A stretch of DNA of 64,000 nt, from positions 96,319,005 to 96,383,004 of the forward strand of contig CM041780.1 of the NCBI GenBank assembly GCA_023374045.1. The letters are read 5' to 3'. The number at the start of each line of letters is the position of its first letter. The first letter of the stretch is position 1. Below the pieces are notes generated by a model that saw only the letters and a program-made list of their open reading frames with translations, searched no databases and was not told where the DNA came from. This document shows, in pieces, positions 47,542 through 60,623 of the stretch. A program made the position numbers and the translations under genes. This DNA comes from Limonium bicolor (lineage: Eukaryota > Streptophyta > Magnoliopsida > Caryophyllales > Plumbaginaceae).

Positions 47542-50500
47542 TGTAACGCCCCTATTTAACAAAATGCAGCGGAAATAAAATACTAAGGCGATTACAGATC
47601 ATCGGGTTCCAAACACCCGGCCCCAAACCTCACCAATTTTTACCTAGAACAATACAAATGCTACGGTCTGAACTCGGGAAAACATAACATAAACCTAACA
47701 ATAGAAAAATACGCCAACGCTCCACAAATCCTAATTCCCATCCCAATCACTCACTCTCTTCGTGGCCACCTGTATAACAACTCATACCTGCAAGATAAAA
47801 CCAAGCAGCCCACCCCGGGAGGGGTGAGTAAGTTCCCTGGAATGGAACTGGTACAATCCTCATAACGGAAATTAAAACATAATCTTTAAACAATATAGAA
47901 ACTTGGAAAGAAACACTTAAAAACAAAACAGAGGAACAAGGCACTTCGAAACCACCAAGTCAAAGTATAAGCAAGGAATAGAGATAGCCAACAGAAAAGA
48001 TAAAGTTAGTCAATTAAAACCACACCAGGAGTTAGTGAACATCCCATGCTTAAGTTAGATTAAGTTCCAGTTAACAATAAAAAGACCCAACTAGTCACAA
48101 AAACTAGGAAAGGAAAAGAAGAAATCCAAGAACCAACAACTCAAGAGTGGAATGAAACCAGTTGGAAGAGATGGCTCCGCTGCCAATTACGTCCCTTTTG
48201 GGACAGGGGATATACAGCCCCTCGCTGTTTACAACGTCTGATTGGACAGGGGATATACAACCCCTCGCTGTTTACCGGTGAAGATGTGCGCACATCACAA
48301 CAAAGACTCAGCTCATGGTTGAACAATATCTAGAGTCAACAGAAGAATTTACCAAGATTGACATTTTCCCATATTCCCACTAGATTAATAACTGCACAAG
48401 TGCAATACCAAAACACTCAGTCCTACAGAGTGCAGAGGCGGAAACCCTCAACAGTTAATATCTAGTGAGACAACCAGATAAGAGGAACCAATGATCATGT
48501 GAGTCGTACATTCAAGGCTCAGTTAGTCACATCAAGCTGAGTTAGTCACATAAACAATTTCCTTTCTGAGATTCATTCAAGCTAGTTAGTGTTTCCAATC
48601 ATTCCATAAAGTTCGTTACCAAAAGCATCTGAGTACGAGAAATCGTACCTGGTATATGTAGAAGCAGTAACCAAACTTGAAAATGCGAACTACTTCCTCT
48701 ATTCACCTATAATTAAAGTATTCCAAGCATTGATTAGTTAAGGCACTATAATGCTACGCATCTTTCATTCTTACTAGTCTACAGTTTTGGTTTACAGTTA
48801 CTCTCTCCTAAGGGTCTGGCTAGATCTCGTAATTAAATCTTTAATGCACATTTTAACTTGTTCCATTTACCCATCCTGAATATAGGTTTAGCTTATTTAA
48901 ACTCTATAGCTACGCTTGGCTAACTATTTCAACACCTATTTAAGGTTTAGGATATGTATTTCCCCCTAATAGTCCACCTAGATGTCACATTAACAATTAA
49001 TATTTTTAATTGTCATGTATGAGTTAGGTTTATCTTAATTTTTCCCTCTTATTATGTTTCCCATAAGGTATGTTACTTTTTTTATTTACTTCAAATGTAT
49101 TTATATACACTTATATTTTCCTTAGGATTTATCCAAACATTCTTTAAGAAATTCTTATTGTATTTCATTTTTAATAACTTTTAGACATAACCACAACTGA
49201 TATATGGTTTGTAAAATAAAGTATTTTTTTTTCCTAGTTTTAATTAAGCATATTAACCTCCATAAAATGCAGCTTAGTTTAATTCCTTGATTCAACAAAA
49301 GTTTCTATTTTATTGCTCTCATATAAGAATATATATATATATACGTAACAATTTTTACTTCGCTTAAAGTTAATACCCAAATTATTAATCAACATTCTGC
49401 TATTAGATGTTAACTTAGTCTTCTCATATTTTTCCCAACCTAAAAAGTTTATTAACAGACTATACTTTAATTTTCGTTACATTAAAAACCTTATATTATA
49501 AGATAACTTATGAAAAACCTTAGCATTACAATTTTTAAACCTATTTCCCCTTGTCCAAAAATTCCCAAATTAAGTATATAGTAACTATGACATTTTAGAT
49601 ATATTATAAAAATTTTATTTCATAAAAATATCTTTTTAAATTATCCAAATAATTCCATAATACTCGTAACTTGCAAAAATCATAACTTACGTTTAAAAAC
49701 TCAAAACCCATATTAATTTACATCACAATAAACTAGATTTTATAAGAAATCTATGGTTAAAATTGCAAGTCAAAATACATTGGGAAGGCCATTAAATAAA
49801 TCTAGCAAGTTAGGACTTTATTCTGGAAAACATATTGACTTATTACAACTTAAACCCCCACGATCTAATCTCGGCCGTCGATTTTTATTAACCGAGATCG
49901 GATGGCCCACAACTCGCGAGTTCATCAGGATTTCCCAATTCGCACCCGAGTACTAATCACTCGATATCTCACAATCTACAGAACGAAATTCGATGATTCT
50001 TGTTCCTATCGATTTGAAATCAAATCCCGGTTCTAATGGTACCGATTTCCCCAATTATCATGTAGAATTGAATAGTTTCGAATCTGGGTTCGAAGTTAGG
50101 GTTCATATTCCAGTTTCGATTTGAATTCAACAAATTCCCCTATTGTAATCCGTAATAGACTAAATTGGCATGTGGGTTTGACCGGTAATGATGTTACGAT
50201 TGGCATCAATGGAGCAATTTGATCAGAAACTCACCGGAATTGCATTAACGGGGAGAATCAAAATCGGAAGTTCTGGAACTCGTTATTCTATGTACGGTTC
50301 GGGTACGCCTCTTCTCGAATCAACTCGCGCCAACTGAGAGGGATTTGATTCATGGAACCTATCACAATCCAAACTAGACATGTAACTCTAGATGTTAGTG
50401 GAAGAATCATTGAATTTTATGAACTAGGGAGAAAGTTACAGATCTCACAAGATCTGTGTTTACCTAGTTGGTTTCGGAATAAACTGGGCAGAAATACCAC

Positions 50501-51421
50501 CGTGATCGAGTAGGCAACTTTAGACAGATTTATCTCCAAACCAGTGCGAATCAGCCTTGGCCATTAACATGACAGTCGTAGAGGGATTAGAGATCTTCAA
50601 AACAAGCTGAAGAACACGAAATTTGGCTGAGAAACGAAGAAGTTATGGCGAGACGAAGTTTACCTGATTTCAGGAAACACTGGAATTCTGGGTTACGAAC
50701 TCGCAAGGAGGCAACTTTGGATCAACTTTCCGGTCATTGTAGAAGGAGTTAGATTATGTGTGAGTAATGGTTGGTGTAACACCCCAACCATTAATCTCGT
50801 CATTACCTCTTAAACTGTTACTAATTACTCCTACTCACGAAGCGGAACTCTAATTACAACGAGGGGTGAAACAACGCCGTTAGCCACCCATGTGGCTAAC
50901 CAGGCCTTTCTTACATACAGTAACGGTCTGATGAACTGGAACAACCGAGTACTTCATACAAATACAATACTCAATTCATATCTCTACTATACCGAGTCTA
51001 CAATATACGGATGCCGGTAACATACTCGGACTTACACCTCATTCAAACGCATAAGTAATTACAATCTAACTACCCATGCTCACAGCAGTCCCCGTCCTAC
51101 TCTCTCGAACGGTGGTCAGCTTCAAGTACCTACACACTAAAAACGTTCCCCCTAGGGGGTCAGCTTACGCTGCGCATGAAATTCGCATATACCGCGTGCT
51201 AACCGCGGTACGCCGACTACTTTGGGTCGGATATACATGGAGTTCATTTTAATCAAACAACATGCATCATGGCAATACAATATATATATGTATATCACAC
51301 AAGGAATCTACATCCAATCACGGAACACGATTCCTAACTAACATAACAATGTTGTTAGTGGTAACTGGTTACTCTTACATTGAGGGTTATTCCTCACTAT
51401 GCCTTGTTTACTTATTCGATA

Positions 51422-51585
51422 CCTCACCCGCTCTCTCGGGTTACTTATTCGTATACACACCCATTCTCTTGGGCTACTCATTCTTATACTTACCCATTCT
51501 CTCGGGTTACACATTCATATACTCACCCCTTTCTCTCGGGTTATTTATACTCATTATCTCACCCACTCTTGGGTTATTCATGCTC
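51422..51585. repeat. 33-bp tandem repeat, five units
   Basis: GGG anchors occur at 51438, 51471, 51504, 51538 and 51571, within CTCTCGGGTTA-like units. The overlapping open frames on the plus strand are repeat translations. Confidence 0.8.
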
Positions 51586-52828
51586 AAGCTCTTGTAGATT
51601 CCCGAGACACTACAGGTCTCCTATGTCACGCTTGTTACTCTTATTACATACTTAAGCCAAAACTCATGGCTCTCTAGCATAGTCTTACTTCCCCGGTTTC
51701 GACCCTACTCTGGGTCTAGCATGGTGGGAAGGTTCAACTAGCTCACGGAACTCTCTCTTAGTTCCTATCTCTTTTACTTAGGTCCGACTACTCTCGGACT
51801 ACTCTCGTTCCCATACACTCCTCTCTCGGAGTTATAATAATATCATGTATATTAGTCTAGAAGCATCATTCTCGATGTTTCTAATGACCTTGGGAACTTT
51901 ACTTAATTTCGGGTAATCTTAGGTTTAAGGGTTACCCTCACAATCATATGATCATACATTAGGATATTTTCTTATACCGGGTAAAATTCCTCATATAAGA
52001 GGTCGACCGTATCTCAAGGGAGTCACATAGTCCCTTAGGTCTCTTTTACCTTTCTTATATGTTTACATTATTGGACTAACTTCGATCCTCTCGATGGAGG
52101 TTCGTTTATCCCTCCACTCATATTTATTTCGTGGATTGTTGCAATAAGGTTTCCTAACCGTTATCGGGTATTTACTCAACCCGTACATCTCCTCACGTTC
52201 TAGGGAGTTCATATGTTTGCGTTATCGTTATTCTTTAATCGATAGTGTGTGTTTGCATGTTACCATTGTTTCGTGAGACTACCCGATCTACGGGTTTCTA
52301 GTCAATCACTACTCTCTATGAGTCGGTCTATGCACTATGTTAGACCACACCGGCATACAAGTATGTTAGTTCATACAACATACAGTAAGGCATACTTAAT
52401 CAAACAAGGAATTATTTTCATGCTTTAATCTTGATTAAGCCGGCAAACAAACACACAAATCAGAGTAACTCGGTTAGCATACGGGGCATGAGAAAATCAT
52501 ACCTTTCACCGGGGTTTTTACTTTACCGTGGCATCTCACCATGCTCGGGTCACGCACGACTCTCTGATAACATTCAAATGTTTTATTAACATCAAAGCAT
52601 TACGGTATGTAAAACTAATACTCCCGTACTTAACCCCGTTTATCCCGTTATCTCGGTTTTACACTTGTTAATTTGAGTTCTCATTTCTCACTCTCTTCTA
52701 ATACTTTCTTACACTTCTTAGGGCCTTTACATGTCACCAAACAAGGCCTTAACATCTTATAACATCATTAGCATTCAAACCCCCATCATTAGCAACCTTT
52801 AAAACACTCACGGGGCAATTCTGGGGGT

Positions 52829-53009
52829 GGTCCGGGACTTGTTCCTTACCCTAAGTCCCGGACCAACTGAAGATACAACTCTCGGCCCAATTTTTGCTAT
52901 GGTCCGGGACCTTGTCCCTATCCCAAGTCCCGGACCAACATGTATGTGCACTCTCGACATAAAAATAGGGGGTGGTCCGGGTCCTTGTCCATGGACTAGG
53001 TCCCGGACC
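52829..53009. repeat. Hairpin array in the nested Fam2-like LTR, three units
   Basis: GGTCCGGGACTT (52829-52840) with AAGTCCCGGACC (52853-52864), then GGTCCGGGACC... at 52901-52935 and 52974-53009. Arms remain complementary in each unit; spacing is 72-73 bp. Confidence 0.87.
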
Positions 53010-56000
53010 CTGCTAAAACCTGCAACATACATCATTTTTCAACCCCAATTCAATCCTTAATCCACACCCAATCTTTCCCTAATCTTTCCACAAGATTCCT
53101 ACATGTTTTATCACCTTAAAACATGCTCTAAACCACTTCAAATCATGGGTTAAACCCTTACCCAAATTCTTCCTCAAAATCACTTATATATCATAACTAG
53201 TTCTCTTGTTCTTCTAAGTTGTAACAGATTTTGGTACCCTCTTTTACCATTCAAACCTCACATACTGATGCCATACCTAACTCCCAAATGACATTATCCC
53301 CATGGAACACTCTTCTTCTTAGTTGGGCACTCAAAACATTAACCACTCATCTTAACCTTCTTGAACAACCTAATTTCTTTCTTTAAAACAGAACACTCAA
53401 ACTATGCATTCCTAGGTGAATTTTGACAGCACCTATTTACTTCCCTAAGCATTATCACCACACTACAAAGGTTCACAACACTTATTCCCCATCTGTTTGG
53501 TTTAAACACATATAACACATCAAAATTCCACTTGCTCACATATGTTAAACAACATAACTTCAAGGTTTGTTTTTCACCCTCAAACACATTAACACCTTCT
53601 GTTTCAAATACAATATTGCAGTACCAAGGCTTCACAAGCTCAGAGTTATTTATTCAACACCCACCTCAATTTTCACAAGGAGATAACACCAATACAAGGT
53701 AAGCTTTTTACCTTGTTTCACTTCCAGTTTTCACTCCTCTTCTTCCTCTTTATCTTGTTCTCTCTTTCTCTTCTTGTTTTCCACACCACACAAGGCTATT
53801 GGTTGCCAACTACAACCACCGCCCATCACACACATTCAACAATCAATTTGTTTTTCCTCCACAAAACCATATATATATTTTAAGAGCTAGTTTTCAAAGT
53901 TAATCTAGATTTTACCTTAGAGAACCCAAATGGTTGGCTTGGCAATCAATTGGAGAAGTTTCCAACACCCCACAAAAACAAGGTGGTTCGGCTGAAACGG
54001 TAAGAAATTTTTAACGTGGGGAAAAATTCTCCAAACTTGCAAAACTAGCTTGAAATGGTCTAAACTCTTACATATTATTACCTTAGAGCATCAAGGTGGT
54101 GAAGGAGAGTCAAAATCATCTCCTTAAGCTCCAAAAGACAAAACACCCATGGAAGTGAAGGTGGAGGAATCAAGACTTTGAGGGGTAGAAAACGTAGCCC
54201 TCGCCGATACGAATCTAACGGTATAATTTTTTGTGATTTGGTGGAGAAATGAACAAGATAGAGGTGAGGCAAGGTGAGGGATGTGTGCTGTTCTGAATCG
54301 CGTGGAAGAAGAAGGAGTTTACAGAGCTGGGCAAAGCATACGTGAAAATGGAGAAAGGAGAAGGTGAGAGGGTGAGTACTTTACTTTTTAACTTTATACT
54401 ATTTACTCTATTTACTTATTTGTCCTCTTATTACTTAGTAGCTAGCAAGCTATTAGTAAGTGTATACATATTAATTAAAACCGGCCCACATTAATTAATA
54501 GCCCGGGTCGTTTTTCGACTTTCGAATTATACGCGTCTCGTCTCCCGGTTTCGTCACTATTCACTTACCGGGTCCGTTTTTCGGATTTTTCTTATTTCTT
54601 TATTTTAATGGCTATTAAGCTTCCATTAATACTTAATTATAGTTATTTAATCAACTATAATTTTTACGGGTCCATTTGACCACTTAAAGTCACGTTTTCG
54701 GGTTTTCTCGAAAAACGTGCTTTTATGCTTAATTAGCGTTTTAATCCATTATTTGGATCCGTTTTCTTCGGGAATCATTCCCGTATACTTATTAGGCCTA
54801 ACTAAGCCTTAGGAATCCATCTCGGACCCTCTCGAGATCATATATCTCTTATACTCATTTAACGCGCATTTTAGCGTTTTTCGCTTTTCAAGCGTTTTCT
54901 CTTTTCTTTTGGTTTTATTCTTTTTACCAATACTCTTTAGGCACCATTAGGCCTTTTATAATCATATTAGAGTAATTTAATCGCCATTTTTAGATCCGGG
55001 GTATTAAAGTTGGAAAGAGGAAAGATAGGAGAATCAAATGAAACAAACGGCATACCAAATGGTGGAGTAGAGAAAGAGATATAGGCGTCTAAAGATCGAC
55101 CCATGACATGCCAAAACTTAAAGAAACTCAATCGATTTAGCTAACTCTGGTGCTGACTGGGCGCGACACATGTCCCGAGGCGTGCGGCTGAGTCAGTTGG
55201 CCCTGGACACGTCAGCAACCTCCAAAATTTTGGCTCTAAACTTCAATTTATCATAACTTTGGCTAGGATGATCCGTTTTTAACGTTCTTTTTATCAATCT
55301 TCTTGGTTTTCCATAACCTTTTTATTGGTATACTTTTCATGACCTGATTTGACCATTCTAAAAAAGTCAATCCTAGCAAGGCTTTTGAAGCTTTAAGGTT
55401 TCCATGATTTTATTTTGACTTTTAAGCCTTAAATCAATGTTGAAAATATTTCTAAAATCTTTATAATATAATTGGAGTGTCTTGAAATTTCCCCAATATT
55501 TATTGACTTATAAATCTCACTATTAAATTCATAATACCATATAATAAATTAATATTTAATAGTATCATTTAGGGTTTACTAAAAGAAATCCCCTAAATTA
55601 ATTTAAATTAATTTATAGGGTATTTCACTCTCACACTCAGGTAACACCCGATCTGGTAGTTGTAAAAACAACCTTATTAGAAGAAGAACCTATCATACGG
55701 TAGAGTCCAAGAACTGGAAGTCCCTAAGACGGTTCCCGTGGGAACAACAACAGCCGTATTTAATGATCGCAGATCAAAGATCCTAACTATACGATAATGA
55801 AATTTATGGCACCATGGGGCGACGTGCTTCGCAGTCGCAAGAACCATGAGTAGCCAGCTAGAAGAGGAGCACAGCCGTGCAATAAAGCGAGGAAGATAGA
55901 GTAACAAAACCGAGACCAGAGAGTCTACGGACTCTAATGTTTGATAATACCAATAACGGTATACAAACCGACTAAAGAAGTAGTCAAGGTTGGGTTAACA

Positions 56001-58320
56001 CCAAACCTACACGCCAAGAGGCCGTAATACTCGAACAACAAAGTTCAGATAACAATGAAAGTATTATAGAACATACACCTATAGGACTACAACGTGGTTC
56101 CTAAGGATAAGCCAAGTCTCGTTAACCACAGTGAAGGTGTGAGACACCCGAATTGATGACAACCATGTCAAGTACACTGAGAACCAACTCAAGAGATTGA
56201 TCACCAAGATTAAAAGATCAAAGGAAGATCTAATAAGACCACCAAATATGGATGGAAACGATACCGTAACCGGTATACGTTAACCGAAAAACAACCTACC
56301 CGCGCACTTGCCCAGGGCAAGTGCAGCAACTACAAGACGGTTGGAAGACTTTTAACAACCCGCAAATACTTGCTAAAGTACCGATATGACGAATGGAGCA
56401 AATATAGGATTACCAATCCTAAGAAATTGAAACAATGAAACCTTGGAAAGGCCTAACGGCCCGACCATTGTATCAAGAACATACCAGTCAGCAAGAAGCT
56501 GGACTTGGTCGAGACCTCAGACATGGCGACACCATGAAGAACTTCTTTAACACTGAACTATTATTTCAAAACTCAAATTTTCTTTCAGAACCACAAACCC
56601 TTCTTTTAAACCTAGGATTTTTAAAACCAAAACGATAGAATTTCGGTGAGTATCATAGAATGATACAAGAAGAGTTGACAATAGAATACTTCACCTAGGC
56701 GTGTGACGAACACTATGAGTGTACCCAAATACGGGATGTGGGACGACCACACTCCGAAGGAGCTTGCGGGCCCGACAAAGAGTCAGGTAAGTGGTAACGT
56801 ACCAACAAGGTACCCCACATATGTATACATGTAGTGTACGAAACACGGGAAGTAGTCAACTCCGTTCTACGGACCATAACTAAATTCAAACCCGAAGAGT
56901 TGGACACCTCGAACGAGCAAAGGAAACTCAGATAAGCTTACAAGCTAAAGGAGTCATGAACTCACTCCAGGAAAACCATTAAGAGTAATGAAGTGCGAGA
57001 AGCACTAACAATTGAGTAAAGACATTGGGTATGTCTCAAGAAATCTTAAAAAAATATGGGATAGCCGGGGTGAATACCCAGTCTAAACCCGGTAAGGAAA
57101 ATGCCTAACATGAACACTCCAATGTTCGATGGACAAAATGAAATATCAGAGTGATCTTATAAGGTACCGGAAAATACCATTCACCACTGAAGAAAATATC
57201 AAACCGGTTAAAAACACAAGGAAAAGCACCCATGGTCTACCCTAAGAACGAGAGACTTTATAACCCTCAGCGTGATAACTCAGATCCAGAACCGCAAGGT
57301 AGGATAACAACTGAACATACTCATAAATGTCAGCCAGATGCTATAGCATAATCAATAACACCTAGGAGCAATCCATAAAGGTTATCAAGTCAACACAGTT
57401 GAACGAAACGTCGTGATAAGAACACCACAATTGGAACGAACATTTAGTTAGAACACCGAAGGGATCCCACTTACAGGGGATACCCCAAATTAATAAATGG
57501 TACCGAGCAATACCAAGATACTTAAAGGGTCTCCAACAAACGGAAGCGTGTTGCACTGATCTTATCATGGAGCCCAGTATCACCGCCAACCCAGTGACAG
57601 TGGCTTACAGAGAAATAACCACTTAGGAACAACCTATGATATTCAGGGCTCTAGGCAATATGGCTAGTAGGCCATGAAACTATTACCATGCATAATTAAA
57701 CGGTTGCAAAACCCATTGTGAACCATATGAAGAGTTGCCAAGAACGACACCAGTGAGATGGTTATATAACTAACGAGCAAAGATACCCCTCGTTATTGTG
57801 GTACTGCAAGAGCGGTTAACATACAGATTCCAAGAAGAGGATACCATCAATGAATGTCTGAAAATATATCCCTTTCAGAACTACTAATGTAGTAAAGCTT
57901 GAGCATACAATTATTGCCAAGCAATGTAAAATAAGCTTTAACATCAATTGTTGACAAACAAGGAGTAATTGGTTCAGAAGCTACACGATATGTGGGAACG
58001 TAAAGTATAAGTAAATAACGCTCAAGGAGCTCAGAAGTATAAACACTGAACCATGGTATAAATGGTGGGAATGCATGAGCCAAAGCTAGCAATAGCGGAT
58101 GCCATGTAAACCAATACTGTAGAATCAGTAAGGACATGGTGCGCAGCAGGCGACCAGTGTATGTGAATAATCACCCTATGCTACGAGATTGTTAATACAA
58201 GATAGTGGGACAGACCGGGCAACAAACCAAGAGTCTGCACCAAATAATGAAGCACCACACAAAGAAGTAATACTCATTTCTATCGCGATCACATAAGAGA
58301 GTTACTGCCAAGAGTTTACG

Positions 58321-58400
58321 CCTCTGCACTCTGTAGGACTGAGTGTTTTGGTATTGCACTTGTGCAGTTAATGATCTGGTGGGATAGCTAGGAATATAGA
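58321..58400 (+). repeat. Segment shared with the Fam3 LTR
   Basis: CCTCTGCACTCTGTAGGACT and the bases that follow match the reverse complement of 48370-48440. Both are in sense orientation of their own elements. Confidence 0.75.
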
Positions 58401-59238
58401 AAATGTAAATCGTGGTAAATTCTTCCTTTCACCAACGAACGTGGCATAAGCCATTTAAGCAAAAGCTTAGAAACAAATCGTGCGGCCTAAGGCCAAGGAA
58501 GCACAAAGAGTGTGAAATACACTAATAATCACGAGATGTGAATTCCATGAGAATAAAAAGTGAAAGGAGACTTAAGAAAGTCACTAGGACCGATGCATAG
58601 AAAATGCAAGGTCATACAAATAAAGAACACTTGTACTGAACCAGAGAAACTGGCATAATTCAAAATCCACTGACAATAGAGGAATCACTACAACTAAGTA
58701 GTGGCTTAACCTCACCCGACAATAAGTCGGAGGACCAAGTGAATGATCACTACAAAATACAACAGTATACATATAGATTGCCAGAGAGCCGGTTATAAAC
58801 CTAAAACTCATTGAGCTCGCGCACGGTAAAAGAATACCACACCCGATGGAATAAACCTTATTCCCACAATAAGGGGGATAAAAAGGTGATGTATAGCACG
58901 TTTAAGATAACAAAAAGGGGCGAATAACCCAAGCTATCAGGGTCGCGCAGCAGAAGCTAGTGGGCTCAGAATTCCAAGTGAAATACACCTAATGAATAAG
59001 AGGTTAATCATCAATGCCTTAAAGCCATTTAAGCTAGAACCGAACCCGGTTAAGAGTTAAATAAACTCCGATGAAAATTCTTGATGGAGGGGCTAACCGG
59101 TGATACGGTTAAGACCCACTGATCAAGGAACATTGTATAATAGACCGCATGGAAGCTGAACCACTCCATGACGGCTGAATGCCTTCGACCAATGTCCAAT
59201 GTTGACACATGGTAGATTACGTGGGTGTAATCCCTTTT

Positions 59239-59251
59239 AAGGGGGGTAGAG
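59239..59251 (+). promoter_or_regulatory. Upstream polypurine tract, Fam2
   Basis: AAGGGGGGTAGAG after a GATTAC/GTAATC stem and TTTT; the same layout as 15194-15228 in Fam1. Confidence 0.65.
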
Positions 59252-60610
59252 CGAAAACCGCGAAATGTATGTTTTACGTGATAGGTGTGTAAACTACAAT
59301 GCGCATAGCGCAAAAGGATTTATTTTGATGATTGATACTTATGTTACATAAACATTTATATTCACTCATGTGTAATTATGGTAATTTGAGAAGTAAGTAT
59401 AGAAAAAGGAGTAGAGAAACTCCAGGGGAATGAGATCCCCGATTAGTAATAGTATGAGGAATGAGTATGTATGGGAGACTTGAGGAGTGCAAATCAGTAT
59501 GGAACCAATGTATGTAATGAGTATAAATCGGTATAAAACCGATGTATTTTATGAGTATAAATTGGAGTATAGTAAATTAATGGGATATTATACCCATGAA
59601 TTTCTTAAGTATAGTAGTTGGAGATGATGTAGTAATAATTGATGAGATGATTAGTAAGTAAGTAAGTGAATCATATAAATTGGAAAATGTATATGTGTGA
59701 TTATGAGTAGCAAGATTAAAAAGATAGAAAACGAATAATGTTTGACGAGCTGTCTTTGAACGGAGGTGGGAGGTGGAACTTGATTTGCTAGCGATCAGGG
59801 GAAACCGACACAAATTGGGGTGGAAGGACAATTCAAGACCAATGCTGATCACATTGGGGTTGTAGGACTCTGGAAGCTTCCCTTAAGTGGTCACAGTAAT
59901 AACACTAGTAATAGGTATAATCATCATAAATGGAATTTGGGAGATGTATGCAAATTTTCAAAATGAATGTCTAAAACTAATTTAGTACAATGTTTTCTTC
60001 AAACTTGAGAATGAGGATCGGTTTTGAAACCGCTTCCACGGGCGCTAGTGGATCTTCCATGCCTAGGCACGGGTATTCGGTCGAAACCATATGAGGTGAA
60101 GCTAGTTTTGAGTCAGTGGAAGTGTTGATTAGTTTTGAAACCACTACACCGTTCGTGCGGTGATAGTGTGTGTTTTGTATTTTTCCAAGGGCACTAGGGC
60201 AGCGTAGTCCCGAGTAAGTATGAGTAAGTATGAGTAAGTGCCTGAGGATCTCTATATGTGCAAATGAATTTGATCTGAACCAAAGGACCGTAGAACCAGA
60301 AAGTGTAAGTGCTCAAGTCATGACGGCCGTGAACCAGAAAGCGTAAGTGTTCAAACGTGACCAGTACCTGAGGGATCGCTCGACATGGGAGAGGATGGTA
60401 CCTCATTTATCCGCGGACGGACCCCATGGAGAGCTTGTAACGGATATTTTTGATTGCTATGCATGCAGTGACATGCTGTTTGGATGTGTAGTATACATCG
60501 AGTCAGACACTTGGAGTTTGACAAGTTATATGTAGAGGTCATAACCTTAGCATAGAGTGCTTATACGAGTAACAATATTAGATTCACCAACTTTGAGGGC
60601 AAAGTTCTTT

Positions 60611-60623
60611 AAGGGGGGTAGAT
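60611..60623 (+). promoter_or_regulatory. LTR-proximal polypurine tract, Fam2
   Basis: AAGGGGGGTAGAT lies directly before the TGAAATACC start of the 3' LTR, the expected plus-strand primer. Confidence 0.85.

Larger units (their letters stand above)
50775..55008 (-). mobile_element. Fam2-like solo LTR nested in the Fam3 LTR
   Basis: The left edge is TGTAACACCCC; the right edge reads GGGGTATTAAA, a degraded form of GGGGTATTTCA. The flanks are GTTGG (50770-50774) and GTTGG (55009-55013), a matching 5-bp duplication, and the Fam3 sequence resumes exactly when the insert is removed. It carries the TTAGCCAC hairpin (50880-50899), double hairpin (51148-51172), a 33-bp tandem repeat, a hairpin array (52829-53009) and the CACGTTTTTCG-type tract near 54700 shared with Fam2. 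No gene is seen. Confidence 0.9.
47542..55627 (-). mobile_element. Fam3 solo LTR, minus strand, containing a nested solo LTR
   Basis: The edges are TGTAACGCCCC (47542) and TATTTCA (55627), flanked by the 5-bp duplication CTCTC (47537-47541 and 55628-55632). No primer site, polypurine tract or interior is present, so it is a solo LTR. Its own length is about 3.85 kb after removing 50775-55008. It contains a 43-bp-period pair (GGACAGGGGATATACA at 48201 and 48244), the TTTCCGCTGC motif in reverse near 47563, and long AT-rich stretches without genes (48700-49900). Confidence 0.9.
55628..60623 (+). mobile_element. Fam2 interior after the Fam3 insertion; no intact coding
   Basis: It resumes the leader at the CTCTC duplication. 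No Gag or Pol motif is readable in 5 kb. A weak trace of a chromodomain end may exist near 59143 (AWKL then M, before a stop), just upstream of the polypurine tract at 59239, which is where pol ends in Fam1. From about 59250 to 60610 is AT-rich 3' sequence with GTATAAA repeats. This is either a long-decayed pol or a large non-autonomous derivative. Confidence 0.6.

Noticed and set aside
51262..51677. Overlapping Tyr/Ser/Leu-rich open frames, membrane-like
   Set aside because: They are produced by the 33-bp tandem repeat in a solo LTR.
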